Notes: generated by a model not told the origin, from the sequence alone. A stretch of 17,224 nt of DNA from Clostridium sp. CAG:411 (GCA_000437275.1 FR899722.1:363-17586), one strand, 5' to 3'. Shown: positions 7,308 to 15,465, counted from the first letter of the stretch. Numbers and translations are program-made.

Positions 7308-7322
7308 GAAAGGAGAGACTTG

Positions 7323-7340
7323 TAAGTTTATGTAAACTTA
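7323..7340 (+). promoter_or_regulatory. Perfect palindrome in the hisB leader, possible operator
   Basis: TAAGTTTA (7323-7330) is repeated in inverted form as TAAACTTA (7333-7340) with a two-base centre. It lies about 10-27 bases after the predicted transcription start and 10 bases before the hisB ribosome site. The two-base loop makes a protein operator more likely than an RNA hairpin. The binding protein is unknown. Confidence 0.4.
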
Positions 7341-7360
7341 TGAGAAGTAGGAGGAAGTAA

Positions 7361-7951
7361 ATGAGCGAACGATACGCAAAATTAGATAGAACAACAAAAG
7401 AAACGGATATTCATTTAGAGTTAAATTTAGATGGCAGTGGACAGAGTGATATACAGACTGGCATTGGTTTTTTTGACCATATGTTAAACAGCTTTGCCCG
7501 TCATGGTTTTTTTGATTTAAAGTTAAAAGTAAAGGGTGATTTGGAGGTAGATTGTCATCATACGATAGAAGATGTGGGAATTGTACTCGGAAAGGCAATT
7601 AAAATCGCATTGCAGGATAAGGCAGGCATTAAACGATATGGTTCTTTTATGTTGCCAATGGATGAAACCTTGATTTTGTGTGCAATTGATTTATCTGGTA
7701 GACCATATTTTGTATATGATGTCAGATTTACTACAGATCGAATTGGAAGTTTTGACACAGAGATGGTAAAGGAATTTTTCTATGCAGTATCTTATGGTGC
7801 AGAGATGAATTTGAATTTAAAGCAATTGGATGGAAGCAATAATCATCATATTGCAGAGGGAACATTTAAGGCTTTTGCAAAAGCACTGGATGAAGCAACA
7901 CAGTATGACAGCCGTGTAAAAGGTGTGCTTTCTACAAAAGGTACTTTATAA
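7361..7951 (+). CDS. hisB: Imidazoleglycerol-phosphate dehydratase HisB
   Basis: HisB dehydrates imidazole glycerol phosphate to imidazole acetol phosphate in histidine biosynthesis. The 196 residues match the monofunctional bacterial enzyme; there is no histidinol-phosphatase domain. The two internally repeated halves carry the manganese-binding motifs: GIGFFDHML at 34-42, DCHHTIEDVGIVLG at 64-77, DLSGRPY at 110-116, and NHHIAEGTFKAFAKAL at 161-176. The ATG is preceded by GTAGGAGG. It stands 18 bases before the HisIE fusion gene and shares its operon. The other his genes are not in this window, so the pathway is split or continues elsewhere. Confidence 0.97.
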   Translation: MSERYAKLDRTTKETDIHLELNLDGSGQSDIQTGIGFFDHMLNSFARHGFFDLKLKVKGDLEVDCHHTIEDVGIVLGKAIKIALQDKAGIKRYGSFMLPMDETLILCAIDLSGRPYFVYDVRFTTDRIGSFDTEMVKEFFYAVSYGAEMNLNLKQLDGSNNHHIAEGTFKAFAKALDEATQYDSRVKGVLSTKGTL

Positions 7952-7969
7952 GATAAGGAGGGGGATAAC

Positions 7970-9232
7970 ATGGCAGGAAAGAAATTAATCGCTTATATTA
8001 ATGCAGAAAATGAAGCAAAAGGGAGTATTATCCGTTTGGCAGAGAAATATAACAACGAGGGGGCAGATCAGTTATATTTATATAATTTTGACAAGGATGA
8101 TTTTACCAGACAAGCTTTTTTAACGGTGGCAAAAGAAGTTGCACATAATATTGACATTCCTATTATATTGGGATTGTATGTAAATCACTTTGAAGATGTA
8201 AAGAAAGCTTTATATAGTGGAGCATCCAGAGTGGTTGTGCGCGAAGAATTAATTGACAATGAAAAGGCTATAAAAGAAGCTACTCAGCGATTTGGAACAG
8301 GTAAGGTTTTTGCAGAGGTTGATGCAAAGGGCGAATTTAAAAATACTTCCGTTCTTTCTCGATTGAAAAAACTGGGAATTTATGGAGTTGTATTGAAACA
8401 TATTGTAGTTTCAAACAAATTGAAGAATAATATAAGTGATTCGGATATGACTTTTATTGTTCGTGATAGTTTGGTTCGAAATGATCTGGCAGAATTGATG
8501 AACATGGAACATGTACTTGGTGTGGCAACGAATCATTTTGAACATAAGATTTTGATGAGTGCAAAGTGCGCTTTAAAGGAGCAGGGAATTGATGTAGAGA
8601 CATACGAGAGTATGTTAGATTTTTCTGACTTTAAATTAAACAGTGATGGAATGATACCAGTTGTAGTACAGGATTACAAGACTGGAGAAGTATTGATGGT
8701 GGCATATATGAATGAAGAAGCCTTCAATCATACCATTAAAACCGGTCGTATGACTTACTGGAGCAGAAGTCGGGATGAATTGTGGTGCAAAGGAGATACT
8801 TCCGGTCATTATCAATTTGTAAAATCACTGACGATTGATTGTGACAATGATACTTTGCTGGCAAAGGTACACCAGATTGGTGCTGCGTGTCATACAGGAA
8901 ATCGTAGTTGTTTCTTTACAACAATTATGAAAAGGGAATATGTGGATACGAATCCGTTTACCGTATTGGATGATATTTATAAAACAATTATTGACAGAAA
9001 GAAACATCCAAAGGAAGGTTCCTATACAAATTATCTGTTCGATAACGGCATTGATAAGATTTTGAAAAAATGTGGTGAAGAGGCTACAGAAATGGTAATA
9101 GCAGCAAAGAATCCTGATTCAGAGGAATTAAAATATGAAATCAGTGATTTTTTATATCATATGATGGTTCTTATGGCAGAGTGCGATGTTACTTGGAGTG
9201 ATATTGTGAAAGAACTGGCAAATAGAAGATAG
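7970..9232 (+). CDS. hisIE: HisF-like barrel fused to HisI-HisE (phosphoribosyl-AMP cyclohydrolase / phosphoribosyl-ATP pyrophosphatase)
   Basis: This 420-residue chain has three parts. Residues 1-210 resemble a degenerate HisA/HisF beta/alpha barrel. Residues 225-325 are HisI, which opens the ring of phosphoribosyl-AMP: TYWSRSRDELWCKGDTSGH at 262-280, DCDND at 290-294, Cys307 and Cys314 as zinc and magnesium ligands. Residues 325-420 are HisE, which removes pyrophosphate from phosphoribosyl-ATP: KKCGEEATEMVIAAK at 366-380 and EISDFLYHMMVL at 390-401. HisI and HisE motifs are intact and both should be active. The barrel has Asn11 where HisF has its first catalytic Asp, keeps an Asp at 118, and lacks the glycine-rich phosphate loops (GLYV at 68-71, RDSLV at 165-169). 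It is therefore unlikely to be a working cyclase. The ribosome site is AAGGAGGGG. Confidence 0.93.
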   Translation: MAGKKLIAYINAENEAKGSIIRLAEKYNNEGADQLYLYNFDKDDFTRQAFLTVAKEVAHNIDIPIILGLYVNHFEDVKKALYSGASRVVVREELIDNEKAIKEATQRFGTGKVFAEVDAKGEFKNTSVLSRLKKLGIYGVVLKHIVVSNKLKNNISDSDMTFIVRDSLVRNDLAELMNMEHVLGVATNHFEHKILMSAKCALKEQGIDVETYESMLDFSDFKLNSDGMIPVVVQDYKTGEVLMVAYMNEEAFNHTIKTGRMTYWSRSRDELWCKGDTSGHYQFVKSLTIDCDNDTLLAKVHQIGAACHTGNRSCFFTTIMKREYVDTNPFTVLDDIYKTIIDRKKHPKEGSYTNYLFDNGIDKILKKCGEEATEMVIAAKNPDSEELKYEISDFLYHMMVLMAECDVTWSDIVKELANRR

Positions 9233-9242
9233 GAGGGGTTCT

Positions 9243-9377
9243 ATGGGGATTCAGACACTTTTAACTATGACAGCTTTCTACATTGTAAAATACCTTATTT
9301 ACATCTTAGTTGTAATTGCAGGTGTTTTTGTAGGAAAAACATGGGCTGACAAAAGCAAAAAGAAAAAAGAAGTTTAA
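9243..9377 (+). CDS. Small single-span membrane protein, 44 residues, unknown function
   Basis: An ATG at 9243 opens 44 codons to TAA, 10 bases after hisIE. GGAGGGG at about 9232-9238 gives a good ribosome site. The product has a short polar start, one hydrophobic segment (about residues 10-31, FYIVKYLIYILVVIAGVFVG), and a tail of mostly Lys after Trp34 (KSKKKKEV), as expected for a one-span inner-membrane protein with the positive tail inside. It is followed by a terminator, so it is the last gene of the his operon. I do not recognise a function. The ribosome site, tight spacing and membrane-protein composition argue that it is a real gene rather than chance. Confidence 0.7.
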   Translation: MGIQTLLTMTAFYIVKYLIYILVVIAGVFVGKTWADKSKKKKEV

Positions 9378-9388
9378 AAAAGTAGTGC

Positions 9389-9430
9389 AGGGAAGATGTG
9401 ATATTGCTGGCATCTTCCTTGTTTTCATTT
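9389..9430 (+). terminator. Rho-independent terminator after the his operon
   Basis: GGAAGATG (9391-9398) pairs with CATCTTCC (9411-9418), extendable by a G-U and an A-U pair to 10 bp. The loop is 12 bases and a T-rich tail follows. It separates the his operon from the alaS promoter. Confidence 0.8.
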
Positions 9431-9475
9431 ATTTGATTATCATGATTTTATAAATGTGATATTCATGTTCCTTGA

Positions 9476-9504
9476 TTGACAAACAGAGTGAATGAACTTA
9501 TAAT
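9476..9504 (+). promoter_or_regulatory. Consensus sigma-A promoter for alaS
   Basis: A perfect TTGACA (9476-9481), 17-base spacer and perfect TATAAT (9499-9504) predict a start near 9511. The leader of about 40 bases is too short for a T-box, so tRNA-sensing control of alaS is not expected here. Confidence 0.9.
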
Positions 9505-9552
9505 AGAGTGGAATGTTTATGTGAAAAATAGGACGTATAGGAGGCAGAAAAC

Positions 9553-12192
9553 GTGAAAAAATACGGTGTAAATGAATTAAGAAAGATGTATTTGGATTTC
9601 TTTGCATCTAAAGGACATTTAGTGATGAAGAGCTTTTCTTTGGTTCCTCATAATGATAATAGTTTATTATTGATAAATGCAGGTATGGCACCTTTAAAAC
9701 CATATTTTACAGGGCAGGAGATTCCGCCAAGAACAAGAGTGGCAACTTGTCAGAAGTGTATTCGTACAGGTGATATTGAAAATGTAGGAAAGACAGCTCG
9801 CCATGGTACATTTTTTGAAATGCTTGGTAATTTCTCTTTTGGAGATTATTTTAAAGAAGAAGCAATTGAATGGTCTTGGGAGTTTTTAACAGAAGTAATT
9901 GGATTGGATAAGAATCGTTTGTATCCATCTGTATATGAGACGGATGATGAAGCTTTCGATATTTGGAATAAGAAGATTGGAGTACCAGCAGAAAAAATAT
10001 TCCGTTTTGGAAAAGAAGATAACTTCTGGGAGCATGGTGCAGGTCCTTGTGGTCCTTGTTCAGAAATCTACTATGATCGTGGAGAACAGTATGGTTGTGG
10101 AGAACCTGGTTGTACGGTAGGATGCGAATGTGACCGTTATATGGAAATTTGGAACAATGTATTTACACAGTTTGAAAATGACGGAAAAGGCAACTATACA
10201 GAATTAGAGCATAAAAATATTGATACTGGTATGGGATTGGAACGTCTTGCAGTTGTAGTACAGGATGTAGATTCAATTTTTGCTACTGACACAATCAAGG
10301 CGTTATTGGATGAAGTCTGTAAACTGGCAAAAACAGAATATTTAAAAGATGCCAATAAGGATGTTTCCATTCGTGTTATTACAGACCATATTCGTTCTGC
10401 AACATTCATGATTTCTGATGGTATTATGCCATCCAATGAAGGTCGAGGATATGTATTGCGTCGTCTGGTTCGTAGAGCAGCGCGTCATGGTCGTATATTA
10501 AATATTGAAGGAAAATTCCTTGCAAAATTAAGTAATACAGTAATAGAACTGTCAAAAGACGGTTATCCAGAATTGGAAGAAATGAAGGATATGATTTTTA
10601 ATGTTTTGACAGAGGAAGAAAATAAATTTAACAAGACCATTGATCAGGGATTGACGATTTTAGCAGAGATGGAAGAGGAGATGGAAAAGAAAGGCGAAAA
10701 GAGTCTTTCTGGAAAAAATGCATTTACCTTGTATGATACCTATGGTTTCCCACTTGATTTGACAAAGGAAATTTTAGAAGAAAAGGGTATCACTGTGGAT
10801 GAGGATGGTTTCCATGCAGAGATGGAAAAACAGAGACAAGCAGCCAGAGACGCTAGAAAAGTGACAAATTATATGGGTGCAGATGAAACAGTATACCAGT
10901 CTATTGATCCAGCGATTACAACAAAATTTGTTGGCTATCATGACTTGACAGCTACTTCTAAGATTACTGTTTTGACAACAGATAAAGAGCTGGTACAGGC
11001 ATTGACAGATGGTGCAGAGGGAACTATTTTGGTAGAAGAGACACCATTTTATGCAACAATGGGTGGTCAGCAGGCAGACGTTGGTTTTATAAAAACTGGT
11101 GACAGTGTTTTTGAAGTAAAAGATACAATAAAACTTCAGGGCGGAAAAGTTGGACATGTAGGTGTTGTTACAAAAGGAATGTTCAAAGTAGGCGATACAG
11201 TTACGTTGGAAGTTGACAAGGAAAACCGCATGGCGACAGCTAAAAATCATAGTGCGACACATTTGTTACAAAAAGTACTTAGAGAAATTGTTGGTACCCA
11301 TGTTCATCAGGCAGGTTCCCTTGTTGATGCAGAACGTTTACGTTTTGACTTTAACCATTATTCTGCATTGACACAAGAAGAATTGGAACAGGTAGAGAAG
11401 CTTGTGAATGAGCAGATTGCAAATGCACTTCCTGTAGAGACACAGATTATGACTTTGGAAGAGGCAAAGAAGACAGGCGCAATGGCATTGTTTGATGAAA
11501 AATATGGTGATCAGGTACGTGTTGTCAAAATGGGAGACTTTAGTACAGAACTTTGTGGTGGTACACACGTTGCGAATACAAGCAATATTGCAACTTTTAA
11601 AATTGTATCAGAAAGTGGTATTGCGGCAGGTGTTCGACGTATTGAAGCATTGACTGGACAGGCAGTATTTGATTATTACAAGGAAATGGAAAGCACATTG
11701 TTTGATGCATCTAAAGTAGCAAAGACAGATGTGCAAAATCTTGTGAAGAAGATTGAAACTATGCAGGAAGAAATTAAGGCATTACAATCAGAAAATCAAA
11801 AGTTAAAAGACAAAGTAGCAAAAGATGCACTTGGTGATGTTATGAATCAGGTACAAGAGATAAAAGGTGTTAAAGTATTAGCTACAAGGGTTGCAGATGT
11901 TGATATGAATGGATTGCGTACCTTGGGAGACGATTTGAAATCTAAGATTACAGATGGTGTGGTTGTACTGGCATCTTGCTTAGATGGAAAAGTAAGCCTT
12001 GTTGCTATGGCAACAGACAGCGCTGTGAAGAAAGGTGCACATGCAGGTAATTTAATTAAACAGATTGCATCACTTGTAGGTGGTGGTGGCGGTGGACGTC
12101 CAAATATGGCACAAGCTGGGGGAAAAGATGCGGCAGGAATTGATTCTGCGATTGAAGAGGCTTTAAAGGTAATTGAAAATCAATTAAATTAA
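9553..12192 (+). CDS. alaS: Alanyl-tRNA synthetase AlaS
   Basis: AlaS charges tRNA-Ala with alanine and edits mischarged serine and glycine. The 879-residue chain has all domains: the class II catalytic core (about 1-360, with LLINAGMAPLKPYF and CQKCIRTGDIENVG early on), the tRNA-recognition region, the editing domain, and the C-Ala tail. The editing zinc site is complete: HSATH at 566-570 and CGGTH at 668-672. A coiled coil follows (about 720-760), then the glycine-rich GGGGGGRPNMAQAGGKD at about 842-858. The start is a GTG preceded by TAGGAGG; family alignment at KKYGVNELRKMYLDFF supports it. The consensus promoter fits a highly expressed gene. The antiporter gene follows after 28 bases with no terminator between. 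Confidence 0.98.
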   Translation: MKKYGVNELRKMYLDFFASKGHLVMKSFSLVPHNDNSLLLINAGMAPLKPYFTGQEIPPRTRVATCQKCIRTGDIENVGKTARHGTFFEMLGNFSFGDYFKEEAIEWSWEFLTEVIGLDKNRLYPSVYETDDEAFDIWNKKIGVPAEKIFRFGKEDNFWEHGAGPCGPCSEIYYDRGEQYGCGEPGCTVGCECDRYMEIWNNVFTQFENDGKGNYTELEHKNIDTGMGLERLAVVVQDVDSIFATDTIKALLDEVCKLAKTEYLKDANKDVSIRVITDHIRSATFMISDGIMPSNEGRGYVLRRLVRRAARHGRILNIEGKFLAKLSNTVIELSKDGYPELEEMKDMIFNVLTEEENKFNKTIDQGLTILAEMEEEMEKKGEKSLSGKNAFTLYDTYGFPLDLTKEILEEKGITVDEDGFHAEMEKQRQAARDARKVTNYMGADETVYQSIDPAITTKFVGYHDLTATSKITVLTTDKELVQALTDGAEGTILVEETPFYATMGGQQADVGFIKTGDSVFEVKDTIKLQGGKVGHVGVVTKGMFKVGDTVTLEVDKENRMATAKNHSATHLLQKVLREIVGTHVHQAGSLVDAERLRFDFNHYSALTQEELEQVEKLVNEQIANALPVETQIMTLEEAKKTGAMALFDEKYGDQVRVVKMGDFSTELCGGTHVANTSNIATFKIVSESGIAAGVRRIEALTGQAVFDYYKEMESTLFDASKVAKTDVQNLVKKIETMQEEIKALQSENQKLKDKVAKDALGDVMNQVQEIKGVKVLATRVADVDMNGLRTLGDDLKSKITDGVVVLASCLDGKVSLVAMATDSAVKKGAHAGNLIKQIASLVGGGGGGRPNMAQAGGKDAAGIDSAIEEALKVIENQLN

Positions 12193-12220
12193 GAAGCGTT
12201 GTTCAAGAGAGGTGTATACT

Positions 12221-13420
12221 ATGGAAGATATTGGGTATTTATTAGATTTGGCACTGATTCTACTTGGGACAAAAGCGTTAGGGTTATTGACAAAACGTTT
12301 TCAAATGCCACAGGTAGTGGGAGCATTGTTGGCGGGACTGATTTTAGGTCCTGCCTGCTTTGGCATTTTATCCCAAACAGATTTTATTACAGAATGCGCC
12401 AAAATCGGAGTTATTGTATTGATGTTTTCTGCTGGATTAGAAACCGACATAGTTGGATTGAAGAAGTGCGGAGCAGCGGCTTTTGTCATTGCTGTGTTAG
12501 GTGTTCTTGTTCCTTTAGGAGGAGGTTTTTTACTTTCTTATATATTTAACGGAAAATTGATTCCGTCAGATGCTACTTCTTCCTTGTTCTATCAAAATAT
12601 TTTTATTGGAGTTATTTTGACTGCTACGTCAGTTAGTATAACGGTAGAAACTTTAAAGGAATTAGGAAAACTAAATTGTGCGGCTGGAAATGCGATTATG
12701 GGTGCCGCAATTATTGATGATATTTTAGGTATTATTGCACTTACAATTATTACCAGTGTAGGAGATCCAGAAAGTGATGCCGCAATTGGTGTAGTTTTAT
12801 TCAAGATTGTTGCATTCTTTGTGCTTGCTGGTATTGCAGGTTATGTATTTTACCGCATATTTAAAGTTTGGACGGAGCATGCAGATAAAGATCGCAGACG
12901 TTTTGTTATTGTTGCATTCGTATTTTGTTTACTTATGTCATATGTGGCAGAGGTATATTTCGGTGTTGCAGACATTACAGGAGCTTATTTAGCAGGACTT
13001 GTTATTTCGCAAACACAGAGAAAAGAGTATATTGAGAAGCGATTTAGTACATTATCTTATATGATGTTATCTCCAATCTTTTTTGCAAGTATTGGTATCA
13101 AAGTTACATTGCCTAAAATGTCCTCACAAGTTATTATATTTACTTTGCTGATTATAGTGATTGCTACTATCGCAAAGATAATTGGATGTGGTTTAGGCGC
13201 AAAGCTCTTTAAATACAGTAATAAAGAGTGCTTACAAATTGGTGCGGGAATGGTTTCGCGAGGTGAAGTTGCACTGGTTGTCATGGATAAAGGTGGCTCT
13301 GCATTGATGCCATCAGCTTTGCAAGGACCAATTGTACTTATGGTAGTCGCTACAACTATCATTGCACCAATCCTTTTAAAGATTGTCTTTAAGGATAAGG
13401 GGCAAGTAAGTGAAGCATAG
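12221..13420 (+). CDS. CPA2-family cation:proton antiporter (KefB/NapA-like membrane domain)
   Basis: This is an integral membrane Na+/H+ or K+/H+ exchanger of the monovalent cation:proton antiporter-2 family, 399 residues with about 12-13 hydrophobic segments. Typical features are QMPQVVGALLAGLILGP at 29-45, VIVLMFSAGLETD at 64-76, TATSVSITVETLKELG at 134-149, and the ion-binding pair Asp166-Asp167 in AAIIDDILGI. It ends after the membrane domain and has no TrkA-N/RCK nucleotide-binding domain, unlike KefB or KefC. The ATG at 12221 is chosen over an in-frame GTG at 12212 because GAGAGG at 12207-12212 gives an 8-base spacing. The ion cannot be told from sequence. It probably shares the alaS transcript. 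Confidence 0.9.
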   Translation: MEDIGYLLDLALILLGTKALGLLTKRFQMPQVVGALLAGLILGPACFGILSQTDFITECAKIGVIVLMFSAGLETDIVGLKKCGAAAFVIAVLGVLVPLGGGFLLSYIFNGKLIPSDATSSLFYQNIFIGVILTATSVSITVETLKELGKLNCAAGNAIMGAAIIDDILGIIALTIITSVGDPESDAAIGVVLFKIVAFFVLAGIAGYVFYRIFKVWTEHADKDRRRFVIVAFVFCLLMSYVAEVYFGVADITGAYLAGLVISQTQRKEYIEKRFSTLSYMMLSPIFFASIGIKVTLPKMSSQVIIFTLLIIVIATIAKIIGCGLGAKLFKYSNKECLQIGAGMVSRGEVALVVMDKGGSALMPSALQGPIVLMVVATTIIAPILLKIVFKDKGQVSEA

Positions 13421-13474
13421 AAATTAGTAAAATGTGAAACTATGTTTTATGTAGTTTTCAATTATTGTGACAGT

Positions 13475-13508
13475 TGCCGAGGTTCCGTTTTTTGACGGAA
13501 CTTTGGCA
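13475..13508 (+). terminator. Terminator-like hairpin after the antiporter gene
   Basis: A 14-bp stem with two G-U pairs is formed by 13475-13488 and 13495-13508, with a 6-base T-rich loop. The downstream T run is broken by G residues (TGTTGTTTGTG), so termination may be imperfect. It is the only stop signal seen after the alaS-antiporter unit. Confidence 0.6.
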
Positions 13509-13534
13509 TGTTGTTTGTGTAAATAAAGTGAGTA

Positions 13535-13563
13535 ATGTCTTATTTTTAACACAAATAAGACAT
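13535..13563 (+). repeat. Perfect 11-bp inverted repeat upstream of the GGDEF-EAL gene
   Basis: ATGTCTTATTT (13535-13545) and AAATAAGACAT (13553-13563) are perfect inverted copies around a 7-base centre. No T run follows and the stem is AT-rich, so it suits a protein-binding operator better than a terminator. It lies about 130 bases before the GGDEF-EAL start. No convincing promoter could be chosen between 13509 and 13690, although AT-rich GATAAT copies occur at 13615-13627. Confidence 0.5.
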
Positions 13564-13693
13564 AAACTTGTATTAGATATAAAACAAATGTACGATTTTT
13601 AAGTATTTTGTATGGATAATGGATAATTGAAAGAAATCTGCTTATTTGGGGAAATGCGAGCAGAAACAAAAATAGTAGAAAAGAGGGATAGGA

Positions 13694-15295
13694 GTGTTAG
13701 GCATAATGGGTATTTTTTCCGGCAGTATTAATGATTGGGTGTTTTTATTTGGAATAGTATTAATTATCGTGTTAGTTTGTGTTCTTGTTACTAGCTGGAA
13801 GAAATCACTTGCAGAGCGTGCTGTGTATGAGGAGAAAAAGCAGCTTGAGGAGAATTACAAAGAGTTAGAAGAAGCCTATAAACAATTACAGGCAGCGAAT
13901 GAAAAACTAGATATTAAATATGAAGAATTAAAAGTGAGTGAAGAAAGAAATAAAAAGCTTGCATATGTAGATTATTTGACGGAACTTCCTAACCGTGCAG
14001 CTTTTACAGAATATTTGGAATATACTTTGTCTACCTTGAAAAAGGGGCATATCCTGCCAGTTATGTATATCGACTTAGACAATTTTAAGGAAATAAATGA
14101 TACATTAGGACATTCTTACGGGGATGAACTTTTGATTGACTGTGCCGAGCGTTTAAAACAGGTGATTGATAAAAATGATTACCTTGCCAGATTTGGTGGA
14201 GACGAATTTATTATTTTATCGGAAAACGTAATAAACATGTGGGAATATGAAAATAAAATACAAAATATTCAAAAGATATTTTCACAGCCGTTTATTTTGT
14301 CTTTAAAAGAATTTTTTATTACTTGTAGTGTAGGGGTAGCTGTTGCACCAAAGAACAGTGACAGTGCACAGAACTTATTGAAAAATGTAGATGTAGCATT
14401 ATATCATGCAAAAGGGCTTGGAAAAAATACAGTTAGTTTTTATGAGCCATCTTTGGATACACACATTGTTACGAAAATGGAAACCCAGTCTGAATTACAT
14501 ACGGCGATTGCAAATGGTCAATTTGAGTTATATTATCAGGCACAGGTAGATTTGGATTCAGATCGTATTGTTGGCTTTGAAGCATTGGTTCGTTGGAATC
14601 ATCCTGAAAAGGGAATTATTACTGCGGACAAATTCATTCCATTGGCTGAAGATACGGGTATGATTTCTAGTATTGGTAGTTGGGTATTATTTCAGGCGTG
14701 CCGTCAGTTGAAAGAGTGGCAGGATATGGGATTTAAAGATTTAACCATTGCTGTTAATTTATCTTCCAGACAATTTAAAGATTCTGATTTGGTTGAAACG
14801 GTAGAGGCAGCTATTAAAGAAGCAGGTATTCATCCAGAGGATTTGGAACTTGAGATTACAGAGAGCATTGCATTGGATGATATTACCTATTCGATTGATA
14901 TGATCCAACGATTAAAAGAAATCGGCATAAAAATTTCTTTAGACGATTTTGGAACTGGTTATTCATCTATGAATTATTTGAAATATTTACCAGTAAGCAA
15001 TATCAAGATTGATAAAAGCTTTATGGAGACTATTATTGAAGATAAGAGTGATAAAGCAATTGTTTCTGCTATTATTACCCTTGCAAGAAACTTTAATCTG
15101 GATGTTATAGCAGAAGGTGTAGAGAGTACAGAGCAGGCATCCTTTTTAAAGAAGGCACAATGTAATATTGTGCAGGGTTATTTGTATAGTGTACCAGTTT
15201 CCAAAGAAGATGCGGATTCGCTTTTGAAAAATACGGATGCAGAGAAGATACATAATATGTTTCAACAGGAAGAAACTGAAACGGTACAAGGTTAA
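13694..15295 (+). CDS. Membrane-anchored GGDEF-EAL cyclic-di-GMP enzyme
   Basis: This is a two-domain c-di-GMP turnover protein of 533 residues. It has one membrane segment (about 13-34), a charged coiled coil (about 38-88, rich in Glu and Lys), a GGDEF domain (about 88-250) and an EAL domain (about 262-510). No PAS, GAF or periplasmic sensor domain is visible. The cyclase signature GGDEF is intact at 168-172, with LPNR at 98-101 and DLDNFKEIND at 127-136. The inhibitory RxxD site is absent: Asp159 stands where the Arg should be. The phosphodiesterase residues look intact: EAL at 296-298 followed by Arg300, Asn355, Glu387, DDFGTGYSS at 417-425, Lys438, Glu474 and QGY at 494-496. Both activities are therefore possible. 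The GTG at 13694 has GAGGG 6 bases upstream; an ATG at 13706 with AGGAG 11 bases upstream is an alternative start. Confidence 0.94.
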   Translation: MLGIMGIFSGSINDWVFLFGIVLIIVLVCVLVTSWKKSLAERAVYEEKKQLEENYKELEEAYKQLQAANEKLDIKYEELKVSEERNKKLAYVDYLTELPNRAAFTEYLEYTLSTLKKGHILPVMYIDLDNFKEINDTLGHSYGDELLIDCAERLKQVIDKNDYLARFGGDEFIILSENVINMWEYENKIQNIQKIFSQPFILSLKEFFITCSVGVAVAPKNSDSAQNLLKNVDVALYHAKGLGKNTVSFYEPSLDTHIVTKMETQSELHTAIANGQFELYYQAQVDLDSDRIVGFEALVRWNHPEKGIITADKFIPLAEDTGMISSIGSWVLFQACRQLKEWQDMGFKDLTIAVNLSSRQFKDSDLVETVEAAIKEAGIHPEDLELEITESIALDDITYSIDMIQRLKEIGIKISLDDFGTGYSSMNYLKYLPVSNIKIDKSFMETIIEDKSDKAIVSAIITLARNFNLDVIAEGVESTEQASFLKKAQCNIVQGYLYSVPVSKEDADSLLKNTDAEKIHNMFQQEETETVQG

Positions 15296-15324
15296 AAGAC
15301 AAGCACTGTATAATAGAATACATA

Positions 15325-15365
15325 AAAAGAAAGAAACTTTTCCTTGAAAAGTTTTCTTTCTTTTG
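15325..15365 (+). terminator. AT-rich terminator after the GGDEF-EAL gene
   Basis: AAGAAAGAAACTTTTC pairs with GAAAAGTTTTCTTTCTT around a CTT loop, with one bulged base. The run of T at the end suits rho-independent termination. Its 3' arm overlaps the -35 box of the next promoter. Confidence 0.7.
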
Positions 15366-15372
15366 TTATAAT
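15344..15372 (+). promoter_or_regulatory. Sigma-A promoter for the DUF5688 gene, inside the preceding terminator
   Basis: TTGAAA (15344-15349), a 17-base spacer and a perfect TATAAT (15367-15372) lie within and just after the terminator hairpin. Transcription would start near 15379, leaving a leader of about 87 bases before the ATG at 15466. Confidence 0.7.
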
Positions 15373-15465
15373 AAGGCATATTCTTATTTCATATACGCAG
15401 AGGTTCTTCTGCATTTTCCAAATTACAACATTTCATAGACAACAGTTTTGGGATCGAAATTTTAT

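Noticed and set aside
9505..9552. T-box or other tRNA-sensing leader before alaS
   Set aside because: The predicted leader is only about 40 bases and contains no T-box sequence.
10774..11262. A 162-codon open frame on the minus strand inside alaS
   Set aside because: It lies antisense to conserved AlaS coding sequence with Cys- and Phe-rich composition and no family resemblance.
12199..12549. A 116-codon plus-strand frame overlapping the antiporter start
   Set aside because: It overlaps the antiporter in another frame, is rich in Cys, Arg and Trp without any domain pattern, and the ribosome site fits the antiporter ATG at 12221.
13509..13693. c-di-GMP riboswitch upstream of the GGDEF-EAL gene
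   Set aside because: I found none of the conserved GEMM motif elements; only the AT-rich inverted repeat is present.
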